Part shown: piece by piece, positions 53,020 through 61,582 of the stretch
How the letters are laid out: every line of letters begins with the position of its first letter
Position numbering within the stretch: the first letter of the stretch is position 1
Source of the DNA: JAKVBH01 sp049800955
Lineage (GTDB): Bacteria; Pseudomonadota; Alphaproteobacteria; Rhodobacterales; Rhodobacteraceae
Direction: 5' to 3'
Assembly (NCBI RefSeq): GCF_049800955.1
Contig: NZ_JBNAGA010000002.1
Location: 992,001 to 1,056,000 of the forward strand
DNA: 64,000 bases
Notes under the pieces: generated by a model
Databases searched by the model: none
What the model saw: the letters and a program-made list of their open reading frames with translations, nothing else
What the model was told of the DNA's origin: nothing
Position numbers and translations under genes: made by a program

Positions 53020-53481
53020 ATGAAACGGATGATGGCGGCAGTAGGATTTGCCACGGCGATGGCTTTGGCCAACATGAGCGCAGCAGGCGACAATGGCATG
53101 ATCACCAAACCAAGCGCGCTTGGTGTGACCGAGACGGTGGATGCGATGGAAGCGGCGATGCGGGAGGCGGGCCTCAAGATTTTTGCGCGCGTCGATCACG
53201 GGGCGGGGGCCGTCTCCATTGGGGAGGATATCGGCGCGTCGCAACTCCTGATCTTTGGCAATCCAAAGGTGGGCACGCCTGCGCTCAAGGACGATCCGAT
53301 GGCCGGGCTCTTCCTGCCGCTCAAGGTTCTGGTGTTTGAGGATGGCATGGGCAAGACGACGATTGCCTATGAGGATCCGACAGCGATGCTGGGCAAGCTG
53401 GGCGGCGTCTCGGAGGATGCGGCTTATCTCAAGGTGATGACCGGGGCCTTGGGCAAGTTCACCGATATGGCGATGAACTGA
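53020..53481 (+). CDS. DUF302 family exported protein
   Basis: 153 residues: signal peptide (MMAAVGFATAMALANMSAAG) and a DUF302 domain (TVDAMEAAMREAGLKIFARVDHGAGA, LLIFGNPKVGTPAL, PLKVLVFED). DUF302 proteins are small alpha/beta folds often exported, function unknown. ATG 53020 with GGGAGAG. Lies on the plus strand between hisF and hisA. Confidence 0.85.
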   Translation: MKRMMAAVGFATAMALANMSAAGDNGMITKPSALGVTETVDAMEAAMREAGLKIFARVDHGAGAVSIGEDIGASQLLIFGNPKVGTPALKDDPMAGLFLPLKVLVFEDGMGKTTIAYEDPTAMLGKLGGVSEDAAYLKVMTGALGKFTDMAMN

Positions 53482-53543
53482 CCGGCGGGTCAGACCATGC
53501 CCGTCGCGTCCGACCTCCGGGCCGGTCGCGACAGCAGGCGGGT

Positions 53544-54266
53544 TCAGCTGGCCAGCGCTTTGAGCGCGGCGCGCAGGTCGATGGCCCCGTCATAGAGCGC
53601 GCGGCCCGAGATCGCGCCGTTAAGCTCCGCGCCGCAATCGCGCAGGGCGATCAGATCTTCCAGCGAGGAGACGCCGCCTGAGGCGATGACCGGGATCGAG
53701 ACCGCGCGGGCCAGATCGGCCGTCGCTTCGATATTGGGTCCCTGCATGGCGCCATCGCGGTTGATGTCGGTGTAGATGATCGCGGCCACGCCGGCATCTT
53801 CAAAAGACTTGGCCAGATCGGTCACCATAACATCGGTTTCTTCCGCCCAGCCCTTCGTCGCCACCCGGCCATTGCGCGCATCGATCCCCACGGCCACCTG
53901 ACCGGGGAAGGCGCGGGCGGCCTCGCGCACGAGGGTGGGGTTTTCGACCGCGACAGTGCCCAGAATGACCCGGGCCAGGCCCTTGGACAGCCAGCTCTCG
54001 ATCGTGGCCATATCGCGGATGCCGCCACCCAGCTGCGCGGGCACGGCGGTCGCCGCGAGGATGGCCTCGACCGCGCCTGCGTTGACCGGTGCGCCTTCAA
54101 ATGCGCCATTGAGATCGACCAGATGCAACCAAGCACACCCGGCCTCGACAAAATCGCGGGCCTGTGCGGCGGGATCGGTGTTGAAGACCGTCGCTTGCTC
54201 CATTTCGCCGCGCACGAGGCGCACGGCATTGCCGTCTTTGAGATCAATGGCGGGGTAGAGGATCAT
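53544..54266 (-). CDS. hisA: Phosphoribosylformimino-AICAR-phosphate isomerase
   Basis: 240 residues. Half-barrel repeat protein like HisF: MILYPAIDLKDGNAVRLVRG with catalytic D8, second catalytic Asp in IYTDINRDGAM, and phosphate-binding LGGGIR and ASGGVS. Amadori isomerisation of ProFAR. The start is ATG 54266; the frame upstream has no support. Confidence 0.97.
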   Translation of the reverse strand: MILYPAIDLKDGNAVRLVRGEMEQATVFNTDPAAQARDFVEAGCAWLHLVDLNGAFEGAPVNAGAVEAILAATAVPAQLGGGIRDMATIESWLSKGLARVILGTVAVENPTLVREAARAFPGQVAVGIDARNGRVATKGWAEETDVMVTDLAKSFEDAGVAAIIYTDINRDGAMQGPNIEATADLARAVSIPVIASGGVSSLEDLIALRDCGAELNGAISGRALYDGAIDLRAALKALAS

Positions 54267-54397
54267 CGTCTTCTTCCATGATATGCGCTTTGCCGGGGCT
54301 TTGGCATGATACGCAGGTGATGGCAACGGACCTCACGTCATGCTTGATTGGATGTGACCCTTTGGCTCAGGATTGGCCTACTCAGGGAGGATGAGAG

Positions 54398-54784
54398 ATG
54401 AAAACAATCGTTTTGGCAGCGGCCTTGGTCTTTGGCGCAGGCGCTGTGGCGGCGGATCCGGTGTTTGGGACGTGGAAGACCCAGCCGGGAGATGATGGGG
54501 CTTACGGCCTGGTCACGATCAAGGCCTGCGGGTCGGAGATTTGCGGGACGTTGGGCAAGGGCTTTGACAAATCCGGCAAGGAAGTCAAAAGCCCCAATAT
54601 CGGCAAGCGCATGATCTGGGCGATGAAGTCCAACGGTGGCGGCAAGTATTCCGGTGGCAAGATCTGGGCGCCGGACCGCGACAAGACCTACAACTCGCGC
54701 ATGACGCTTTCGGGCAATGCGCTCAAGGTTCAGGGCTGTGTGTTGGGGATTTGCCGCGGGCAGACCTGGACGCGGGTGAGGTGA
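54398..54784 (+). CDS. DUF2147 family exported protein
   Basis: 128 residues: signal peptide (TIVLAAALVFGAGAVAAD) then the lipocalin-like DUF2147 domain (VFGTWKTQPGDDGAYGLVTI, ICGTLGKGF, YNSRMTLSGNALKVQGC). Three or four Cys could form disulfides. Function unknown. It lies on the plus strand between hisA and hisH, with GGGAGG upstream. Confidence 0.88.
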   Translation: MKTIVLAAALVFGAGAVAADPVFGTWKTQPGDDGAYGLVTIKACGSEICGTLGKGFDKSGKEVKSPNIGKRMIWAMKSNGGGKYSGGKIWAPDRDKTYNSRMTLSGNALKVQGCVLGICRGQTWTRVR

Positions 54785-54828
54785 GCTACTGTCTGTGTGA
54801 TGGGCAGGCCTGCGCATGACATGATGTG

Positions 54829-54925
54829 ATTGCGCCGCGCTGGCGCGCGTCGCCGGGGTGGGGGGCTTCGCCCCCCGGCGCTTGCGCGCCTCCCCCCAGA
54901 GTATTCTTGGCAAGGCGAAGGTGGG
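54829..54925 (+). repeat. Intergenic double-hairpin repeat, family B copy 2
   Basis: ATTGCGCCGCG, GGGGGGC-TTCG-CCCCCC, GGCGC-TT-GCGCGCC, CCCCCCAGAGTATTCTTGG. Parallel to 51631-51727, also located between a plus-strand gene and a minus-strand his gene that converge. Confidence 0.85.
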
Positions 54926-54956
54926 GCGTTGGTCCCGGACCGGGCGGGCGTTTTGA

Positions 54957-55595
54957 TCAGGGTGTCCAGGTCAGGAAGTTGCCGATCATCTTGAGACCAT
55001 CGCGGGCGCTTTTTTCGGGGTGGAATTGCAGGCCAACCATCGTGTCGCGGGCGACGATGGCGGTGATGTCGCCGCCGTAATCCACATGGGCGAGGCGCTC
55101 TTCCGGGCGTGTGACCGCCATGTGGTAGGAATGGACGAAATAGGCATGGGCACCGGTTTGCAGCCCATCGAGGATGGGGTGCGGCGTCTCAACGACCAGA
55201 TCGTTCCAGCCCATATGCGGGACTTTGAGCGCGGGGTTGTCGGGCGTGATTTTGATCACCTCGCCGCCGATCCAGCCAAGTCCGGGCGTGTCTGTGTATT
55301 CCCGGCCCCATTCAGCCATCAGCTGCATGCCGACGCAGATGCCAAGGAACGGCCGGGCCTTGACCTCGACCGCTTCGCGGAGCGCCGCATAGAGGCCCGA
55401 GCGATCGGCCAGCGCGGCTTTGCAGGCGGGAAAGGCGCCGTCACCGGGCAGGACAAGCCGGTCTGCGCGCGCGACGACATCGGGGTCCGAGGTCACGACA
55501 ACATCGCCCGCGTCGCGTTCCTGCGCCATGCGCTGGAAGGCTTTCTCAGCAGAGTGCAGATTGCCGCTCTCGTAGTCGATGATGGCCGTCAGCAT
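54957..55595 (-). CDS. hisH: Imidazole glycerol phosphate synthase, glutaminase subunit
   Basis: 212 residues. Class I glutamine amidotransferase: nucleophile Cys in FLGICVGMQLM, and the His-x-Glu pair in LQFHPEKS. Supplies ammonia to HisF. Its start lies 4 bp after the hisB stop, so the two are one operon. Confidence 0.97.
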   Translation of the reverse strand: MLTAIIDYESGNLHSAEKAFQRMAQERDAGDVVVTSDPDVVARADRLVLPGDGAFPACKAALADRSGLYAALREAVEVKARPFLGICVGMQLMAEWGREYTDTPGLGWIGGEVIKITPDNPALKVPHMGWNDLVVETPHPILDGLQTGAHAYFVHSYHMAVTRPEERLAHVDYGGDITAIVARDTMVGLQFHPEKSARDGLKMIGNFLTWTP

Positions 55596-55598
55596 GGC

Positions 55599-56186
55599 TC
55601 AGAGCATGCCCTTGGTGGAGGGGACCGCATCGCTTTTGCGCGGGTCTGTCTCCAATGCGTCGCGCAGGCTGCGGGCGACGGCCTTGAAGGCGGCCTCGGC
55701 AATATGGTGGCTGTTGAGGCCGTGCAGCTGGTCCACATGCAGGGTGATGCCGCCATGGGTCGCGAAGGCCTGAAAGAACTCGCGGACAAGCTCTGTATCA
55801 AAGGTCCCGATCTTGGCGGTGGGCATGTCGACATTCCACACAAGGAAGGGCCGCGCGGAGAGATCAAGCGCGGCGCGCACCAGCGCATCATCCATTGGCA
55901 GGAGGCAGGAGCCGTAGCGCACGATCCCGCGCTTGTCGCCCATGGCCTGGGTCAGCGCCTGACCCAGCGCGATGCCCACATCCTCGACCGTATGGTGATC
56001 GTCGATATGCAAATCGCCGGTGCAGCGCACCTGCATGTCGATCAGCGCATGGCGCGCCAGCTGGTCGAGCATATGGTCGAAGAAGCCGACGCCGGTCTGG
56101 TTGTCATACTGGCCCGTGCCATCCAGCGCGATGGTCACGGTGATGTCGGTCTCTGCCGTCTTGCGGCTGATCGTGGCGGAGCGCAT
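55599..56186 (-). CDS. hisB: Imidazoleglycerol-phosphate dehydratase
   Basis: 195 residues, monofunctional type. Mn2+ ligands are in the two repeats GFFDHMLDQLARHALIDM with DDHHTVEDVGIALG, and FFQAFATHGGITLHVDQLHGLNSHHIAEAAFKA. Start ATG 56186; the frame continues to 56225 without a ribosome site. First of the minus-strand his genes. Confidence 0.97.
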   Translation of the reverse strand: MRSATISRKTAETDITVTIALDGTGQYDNQTGVGFFDHMLDQLARHALIDMQVRCTGDLHIDDHHTVEDVGIALGQALTQAMGDKRGIVRYGSCLLPMDDALVRAALDLSARPFLVWNVDMPTAKIGTFDTELVREFFQAFATHGGITLHVDQLHGLNSHHIAEAAFKAVARSLRDALETDPRKSDAVPSTKGML

Positions 56187-56320
56187 GGCCTCGTCCCTTC
56201 TGAAAACTCGCCTGCTTATAGGCAAGGCGGGCCATCGGGTGCAATCGCTGCCGCTGTGGTTGGGCCATATCGCGGGTTACCTGTGGCGCGCGCCGCACGG
56301 GGGGGCTCTGTTTGACGGGC

Positions 56321-57037
56321 CTAGCGCTGGATCGGGCCGCGCTGCGCGCGGGTCTGTGGCAGGGCGCTGAAGAAGTTGCAGCCCAGCGTCTGGCGCAGGG
56401 CGGTGATCAACTCATCGAGCGATTCCGCTGAGACATACACGCCTTCCGTCGCATCCGCGAGGCAGCGCGCCACGGTGGGGACCCGGTCGATCTCGGGCGC
56501 AGCATCGCCGCCTTCCCAGTTGAAGAAATCCGCGCGCACCCTGAAGCCGATCACATGGACCGTGATCCCCGTTCCGGCCAGCTGTGCGGCCAGCTGACAG
56601 GGCGCGCCGCCGCAGGTCTCTTTGCCGTCGGTGATCAACACCACGGTTCCCGGCACCTGACCTCCGCCAAGCACTTCGGAGGCATCGCGAACGGCATCTG
56701 TCAGCGCCGTGTTGCCTGAGGGTTCGATGGTGTCCACAACCTGCAGGATCGGCCCGGCGGCATCCGCTTGCGGCGGCATGCGGAGTTTGACGTTTTCGCA
56801 ATAGGAATTCTCGCCCGGGCCATAGGTCACCAGGCCCAACCGGCGCAGGGGTGCCACGTCCGGCAGGACGGTATGCATGGCAACACGGGCCTCGATAATG
56901 CGCGGCTCGTCAAGGCCATTGTAACCCATCTCCGCCATGGAGCCCGAGGCGTCAAACACGATCATGGCATCTTCCGTACAGCTGGCACCGGCCTGGCTGG
57001 CCAGGCTGAGACAGAGAAGAGAGGGGATCATACGCAT
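56321..57037 (-). CDS. Exported VWA-domain protein
   Basis: 238 residues. Short signal peptide (MRMIPSLLCLSLASQAGA) and a von Willebrand factor A domain with a complete MIDAS: DASGS at 29-33 (D29, S31, S33), the Thr in SGNTALTDAV, and ITDGKET. Several Cys suggest disulfides. Probably a periplasmic or surface metal-dependent binding protein; partner unknown. The frame extends to 57367 but the signal peptide fixes the start. Confidence 0.87.
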   Translation of the reverse strand: MRMIPSLLCLSLASQAGASCTEDAMIVFDASGSMAEMGYNGLDEPRIIEARVAMHTVLPDVAPLRRLGLVTYGPGENSYCENVKLRMPPQADAAGPILQVVDTIEPSGNTALTDAVRDASEVLGGGQVPGTVVLITDGKETCGGAPCQLAAQLAGTGITVHVIGFRVRADFFNWEGGDAAPEIDRVPTVARCLADATEGVYVSAESLDELITALRQTLGCNFFSALPQTRAQRGPIQR

Positions 57038-57201
57038 GGGGCCACTATGCCTGATTCTGCCACAGCGCCCTATCACGAATTGAACAGAGCCTGCGGCGCT
57101 GGGCCATGCCCCTTGCCCTATGAGGCGCAGCTGTGCACAAAGCCCGGGCTGTGCAGCGGCACGCGGTGACATCCAACCAGCCGCAAAAAGGGGAGCGGGC
57201 C

Positions 57202-57966
57202 ATGCCAAAATTCTCAGCCAACCTTGGGTTCCTGTGGACCGATCGGCCCTTGAGCGAGGCGATCCACGCGGCCCATGCCGCAGGCTTTGAGGCCGTGGAA
57301 TGCCACTGGCCTTATGATCAGCCCGCCGCAGATGTGGCCCGCGCGCTGCAAGACACAGGGCTGCCAATGCTCGGGCTCAATACACGGCGCGGCGATGTGG
57401 CCGGGGGGGAGAATGGTCTGTCGGCCTTGCCCGGTCGTGAGGCAGAGGCGCGCGCGGCCATTGACGAAGCGCTGGACTATGCGGCCGTCGTGGGGGCAGG
57501 GGCCGTGCATGTCATGGCGGGGTTTGCCTCTGGCCCGGCGGCCCATGCGGCCTTCGTGCAAAACCTGCGCTATGCCTGCGAACAGGCCGCGCAAACGGGC
57601 CGTATGATCCTTATTGAGCCGCTCAACCGCCATGACGCGCCGGGCTATTTCCTGCAGACAACAGATCAGGCTCGCGCCCTCATCGCGGAGGTCGGCGCGG
57701 ACAATCTCAGGCTGATGTTTGATTGCTACCATGTGGGCCGGATGGAGGGAGACCTGATCTCCCGCCTGCACGATCTGCGCGAGATCATCGGCCATATCCA
57801 GTTTGCCTCTGTCCCGGACCGCGGCGCGCCGGATCATGGCGAGATCAACTACCCGTGGCTCTTTTCCCAGATCGACGCCATGGGCTGGGCGCAGCCGCTG
57901 GGCGCGGAATACAAGCCCGGGCGCGCCACGGAGGACACACTGGATTGGCTGGCGGCGTATCGGTGA
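57202..57966 (+). CDS. Hydroxypyruvate isomerase-like TIM-barrel protein
   Basis: 254 residues. Xylose-isomerase-like AP2 family; MPKFSANLGFLWTDRPL, FEAVECHWPY, ILIEPLNRHDAPGYFLQT, LMFDCYHVGRMEGD and GHIQFASVPDRGAPDHGEINY closely resemble Hyi (hydroxypyruvate to tartronate semialdehyde) and OtnI. Metal-ligand Glu/Asp/His are in these blocks. The start is ATG 57202 after AAAAGGGGAG. Its stop overlaps the DUF1045 GTG by 4 bp. Confidence 0.88.
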   Translation: MPKFSANLGFLWTDRPLSEAIHAAHAAGFEAVECHWPYDQPAADVARALQDTGLPMLGLNTRRGDVAGGENGLSALPGREAEARAAIDEALDYAAVVGAGAVHVMAGFASGPAAHAAFVQNLRYACEQAAQTGRMILIEPLNRHDAPGYFLQTTDQARALIAEVGADNLRLMFDCYHVGRMEGDLISRLHDLREIIGHIQFASVPDRGAPDHGEINYPWLFSQIDAMGWAQPLGAEYKPGRATEDTLDWLAAYR

Positions 57967-58649
57967 GCGCAGGATACGCACGCTACGGGATTTACTTTGT
58001 CCCTCAGGACACCGCGCTGGCGGCCTTTGGTGCGCGCTGGTTGGGGTGGGACATCACGTCCGGTGCGCCCGCGCGCCAGTATGACCTGCCTGAGCTTGCA
58101 CAGATCACGACGCGCCCTCGCACATACGGCTTTCACGCCACGCTCAAAGCGCCTTTCCGTTTGGTGCCCGGCGCCGATGAAGCCGCGCTGCGCGATACGT
58201 TGGAGCATGTGGCCCGGCGCCATGGCCGCATCGTCACAGACGGTCTGGAACTCACGACACTTGGCCGGTTTCTGGCGCTGACCCTGCGGGGCGATGTCAG
58301 CGCGGTACAGGCGTTGGCGGCGGATTGCGTCCGCGCCTTTGATCCCTTTCGCGCGCCGCTCACGGAGGCAGAGCTGGACCGGCGACGGGGCAAGGGGCTG
58401 CCCCCGTATAAAGCGGCGATGCTGGAGCAATGGGGCTACCCCCATGTCATGGAGGCCTTCCGGTTTCACATGACGCTCACGGACCGTCTGCCCAAAGCGC
58501 AGTTGCCGCATTGGCGCGCGGTTTTGGAAAACCACCTGCCTCAGATCGGCACGGGCCTGACGATCGATGCGATTACCCTCGTGGGGGAGCGCGCCGATGG
58601 GCGCTTTGAAACTGTGCATCGCGCGCCGCTGGTTGGTTTAGAGCCCTGA
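57963..58649 (+). CDS. DUF1045 family protein (2H-phosphoesterase-like)
   Basis: 228 residues. Two H-x-T motifs, GFHATLKAPF and FRFHMTLTDRL, define the 2H phosphoesterase-like fold. DUF1045 genes often adjoin phn (phosphonate) genes, but none is here. GTG start overlapping the previous stop (GTGA), so it is coupled to the isomerase. The substrate could be a cyclic or 2'-linked phosphate; unknown. Confidence 0.85.
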   Translation: MSAGYARYGIYFVPQDTALAAFGARWLGWDITSGAPARQYDLPELAQITTRPRTYGFHATLKAPFRLVPGADEAALRDTLEHVARRHGRIVTDGLELTTLGRFLALTLRGDVSAVQALAADCVRAFDPFRAPLTEAELDRRRGKGLPPYKAAMLEQWGYPHVMEAFRFHMTLTDRLPKAQLPHWRAVLENHLPQIGTGLTIDAITLVGERADGRFETVHRAPLVGLEP

Positions 58650-58664
58650 TAATCCGTAAGAATT

Positions 58665-58693
58665 ATTTGACACTTTGGGCGCCGTGGTAGTTT
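58665..58693 (+). promoter_or_regulatory. Promoter of the purine/ABC operon
   Basis: TTGACA (58665-58670), 17-bp spacer, TAGTTT (58688-58693). A consensus -35 with a fair -10, 16 bp after the DUF1045 stop. Predicted transcription start is near 58700, leaving a leader of about 200 nt before the binding-protein gene. Confidence 0.75.
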
Positions 58694-58713
58694 ATCGGGG
58701 TGTCTTGGGGGCT

Positions 58714-58902
58714 ATGGCCAACGTGTTGAGCAATTCGAAAGTCTCACCAGATCCTTGCGCGGCGTGGTTTCGGCGCGGCGACATGCAGCACATGTGCGCC
58801 GCCTGCGCGCTTGTCTGCGGTACCTGCCACTTTTGCTCAGACGGCGCCGTCATGCGCCCCCAACTGCCTCAGTCCCACCTTTCAAGGAGATCTCTCGCAT
58901 GA
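58714..58902 (+). CDS. Possible Cys-rich leader peptide
   Basis: A 62-codon ORF in the leader, MANVLSNSKVSPDPCAAWF..., with six Cys, five of them packed in C28-x2-C31-x3-C35-x2-C38-x2-C41. It begins about 14 nt after the predicted transcription start behind GGGGG, and its TGA overlaps the next ATG (ATGA). Third codon positions in its centre are mostly G or C, like real genes here. It may be a small zinc-binding or regulatory leader peptide, or only a chance frame over a structured leader. I know of no homologue. Confidence 0.35.
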   Translation: MANVLSNSKVSPDPCAAWFRRGDMQHMCAACALVCGTCHFCSDGAVMRPQLPQSHLSRRSLA

Positions 58903-59918
58903 CCAAATCCTTTTCCCTGTTGGCCCTTGGCGCGGCGCTTGTCGCAAGCTCTGCCAGCGCGCAGGAGACACTCACGATCTCCGTCTATTCCTTCGCGCAG
59001 GACGCCTACAAGGAGGCGCTTTATGACCCGTTCGAGGAGATTTGCGGCTGTGAGCTGGTCATCGAGACGGGCAATTCCGTCGAGCGCATGGCCAAAATCG
59101 AGGCCAATGCGGCAGATCCTGTGATCGATATGGCGGTGATCTCCTCCCATGATGCGCTGAGCCTTGCGCAGAAGGGGCTGTTGCAGCCGCTCGATACCTC
59201 CAAACTCTCCAGTTTTGACCGGCTCTACCCCGCCGCGCAGGACCCGATTGGGGGCAATATGGCCGTGGGCTACACGTTCTACGCAAGCTCCATCGTCTAT
59301 CGCGAGGATCTGGTGAGCATCGAGAGTTGGGCGGATTTGCTGGGCGAGGGGCTCGCGGGCAATGTGGCCCTGCCCAATATCACGGGCACGCAAGGCCCGC
59401 TCACGCTGATGATGCTCAACAAGGCCGCGGGCGGCGATGGCGCGGATTTCTCCGGCACGATTTCGGAGATTGGCGCGAGCGCCGATGACATCGTGACCTT
59501 CTATTCCCGCTCCTCGGAACTGGCGCAGTTGATGAACCAGGAGGAGGTGATTGCCGCGCCTGTGGGCCGTTTTGCCTGGTCGCGCTTCAAGAGCTCGCCT
59601 TTGCCCTTTGCCTGGGCGGACCCCAAGGAGGGGCAAGCGGGCGGCATGAACGTGATGATCATGACCGCCAACAACGGCAATGAGGAGCTGGCCTACAAGC
59701 TGATGGATTACTGGCTCTCGACGGAAGTCCAGACCCGCGTGGCCGAAGCGCTGATCGACAGCCCCGCCAACATGGATGTCGTCGTCTCCGACGAGGTGGC
59801 CGACAACCTGACCTATGGCGCCGATCTCATCAATTCGCTCAACATCCTGCCGCCTGCGCAGATCATCGAGAACCGGGACGCTTGGGTCGATCAGTGGAAC
59901 AACGAGGTGATCCGCTAA
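58899..59918 (+). CDS. ABC transporter substrate-binding protein (polyamine/iron type)
   Basis: 339 residues. Signal peptide (MTKSFSLLALGAALVASSASA) and a family-1-like two-lobe binding protein: LTISVYSFAQDAYKEALYDPFEE, ETGNSVERMAKIEA, and WADLLGEGLAGNVALPN, the pattern of PotD/AfuA-like proteins. AAGGAGA precedes the start. It is first of a plus-strand operon with two permeases, an ATPase, nucleoside hydrolase and adenine deaminase. The context points to nucleosides or purine bases as ligand rather than polyamines. Confidence 0.88.
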   Translation: MTKSFSLLALGAALVASSASAQETLTISVYSFAQDAYKEALYDPFEEICGCELVIETGNSVERMAKIEANAADPVIDMAVISSHDALSLAQKGLLQPLDTSKLSSFDRLYPAAQDPIGGNMAVGYTFYASSIVYREDLVSIESWADLLGEGLAGNVALPNITGTQGPLTLMMLNKAAGGDGADFSGTISEIGASADDIVTFYSRSSELAQLMNQEEVIAAPVGRFAWSRFKSSPLPFAWADPKEGQAGGMNVMIMTANNGNEELAYKLMDYWLSTEVQTRVAEALIDSPANMDVVVSDEVADNLTYGADLINSLNILPPAQIIENRDAWVDQWNNEVIR

Positions 59919-59976
59919 ACGCGTCCGAGGCCCGCGCGCGCCGTGGGCCTCCCGCATTTTGCGGAGTAAATCCCTT

Positions 59977-60801
59977 ATGTTCCTCAATCGCAAAGAAGGT
60001 CTGGCGCTGGCCCTGCCTGCCGCGTTGTTCACGACGCTGGTGTTCCTGATGCCCGTGGGCATCCTGCTCTCCGTGGCCTTCCAGACCGAGGGCGGGGCGT
60101 GGAGCCTGCAGGGCTATGTGGATTTCTTCTCCCAGCCGCTGAACCAGACGGTCTTTTTGCGCACGCTCAAACTCGGCGTGCTGGTGGCCGGGGCCTCGGC
60201 GGTGATCGGCTATGTGGCGGCGTTCTGCATTGTGAACCTGGAGCCCACGGCGCGGGGGCGGATCTTTGGCCTCGTGGTCCTGCCGCTGATGATCTCGCCC
60301 GTGGCGCGGACCTATGCCTGGATCGTGATCCTGGGCCGGACCGGCATCGTGAACGACACGATTGTGGGCCTTGGCCTGTCGGACACGCCCATCCGCCTGC
60401 TCTTTACCGAGACGGCGGTCTTTATCGGGCTGTTGCAGCTCTTCCTGCCGCTGATGATCATCTCGCTGGTCTCGGCCATGGAGAACATCCCGCGCGATGT
60501 GATCCCGGCGGCCCGCGTGCTGGGGGCCAGCTGGCTGCAGGTCTTCTTCCGGGTGATCCTGCCTTTGACCAAGGAGGGGCTGGTGATCGGCGGCACGCTC
60601 GTCTTCACCGGCGCGCTCACGGCCTACATCACGCCCGCGATCCTGGGCGGCTCAAAGGTCCTGATGCTGGAGACGTTGCTCTATCAAAAGGTCAATGTCT
60701 CCAATGATTTCGTCTCCGCCAGCGTGATTGCCATGATCCTCATCGTGATGTGTTTCTCGGCCAATCTCGTGCTCAAGCGCATTGCGTCGGTGAAGGGGTA
60801 G
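59977..60801 (+). CDS. ABC transporter permease (PotB-like)
   Basis: 274 residues with six membrane helices and the EAA cytoplasmic loop ENIPRDVIPAARVLGASWLQVFFRVILPL that contacts the ATPase. The start is ATG 59977, 58 bp after the binding protein. Pairs with the next permease. Confidence 0.92.
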   Translation: MFLNRKEGLALALPAALFTTLVFLMPVGILLSVAFQTEGGAWSLQGYVDFFSQPLNQTVFLRTLKLGVLVAGASAVIGYVAAFCIVNLEPTARGRIFGLVVLPLMISPVARTYAWIVILGRTGIVNDTIVGLGLSDTPIRLLFTETAVFIGLLQLFLPLMIISLVSAMENIPRDVIPAARVLGASWLQVFFRVILPLTKEGLVIGGTLVFTGALTAYITPAILGGSKVLMLETLLYQKVNVSNDFVSASVIAMILIVMCFSANLVLKRIASVKG

Positions 60802-60805
60802 GGCG

Positions 60806-61582
60806 ATGTCGAAACTCTCCATCTGGCTCATCCTCGGCGCGACGCTGACCTTCCTGATCGGGCCCTTCCTGATCGTGATCTTTGCAGGTCTATCGGCAGG
60901 CGAGGCGCTGGCCTTCCCGCCGCAGGGGCTCTCGCTCAAATGGTACGCCAAGGTCTTCACCGTCGAGAGCTTCCGGGCGAGCTTCGCGCTGTCGATGTTC
61001 CTCGCAATCTTCGGCACGCTGGCCGCGCTGGTCATCGGCATCCCCGCGGCTTACGCGCTCAACCGCTATGATTTGCCGGGTGCGGAAACTATCCGCACCA
61101 TCGTCGCCGCGCCGATCATCGTGCCGGGCATCATCGTGGGCCTTGCGCTTCTGCGCTACTTCGTGGTGCCGCTCGACGTGACGATCACCATGGCGCTCTT
61201 CGTGACCCATACCGCGCTGGTGCTGCCCTACGCCGTGCGCGTGGTCTCCTCCAGCCTCAACAACCTGCGCAGCGATATGGAGGAGGCAGCAGTCATCCTT
61301 GGCTGCACGCGTTTTCAGGCCTTTACCAAGGTCGTCCTGCCCAACATCCGCGGCGGCATCCTCGCGGCCTTCATTCTGGGCTTCGTGACCTCGTTCAACG
61401 AGGTGCCTGCATCGCTTTTCCTCTCCGGCCCGGGCGTGCGCACGCTGCCCATTGATATGCTGAGCTACATGGAGATCACCTTTGATCCTTCCGTGGCGGC
61501 GCTGTCGGCGCTCTTGGCCTTCATGTCTGTCGCCATTGTGTTCCTCGCCGAACGGCTCCTTGGATTTTCCCGTTATGTCTGA
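60806..61582 (+). CDS. ABC transporter permease (PotC-like)
   Basis: 258 residues with six membrane helices and the EAA loop SDMEEAAVILGCTRFQAFTKVVLPNIRGG. Four bp after the first permease; its 3' end overlaps the ATPase gene by 8 bp. Confidence 0.92.
   Translation: MSKLSIWLILGATLTFLIGPFLIVIFAGLSAGEALAFPPQGLSLKWYAKVFTVESFRASFALSMFLAIFGTLAALVIGIPAAYALNRYDLPGAETIRTIVAAPIIVPGIIVGLALLRYFVVPLDVTITMALFVTHTALVLPYAVRVVSSSLNNLRSDMEEAAVILGCTRFQAFTKVVLPNIRGGILAAFILGFVTSFNEVPASLFLSGPGVRTLPIDMLSYMEITFDPSVAALSALLAFMSVAIVFLAERLLGFSRYV

Noticed and set aside
58694..58898. Known purine or guanidine riboswitch in the leader
   Set aside because: I looked for recognisable conserved cores and found none that I can support; left as an open leader with a Cys-rich ORF.
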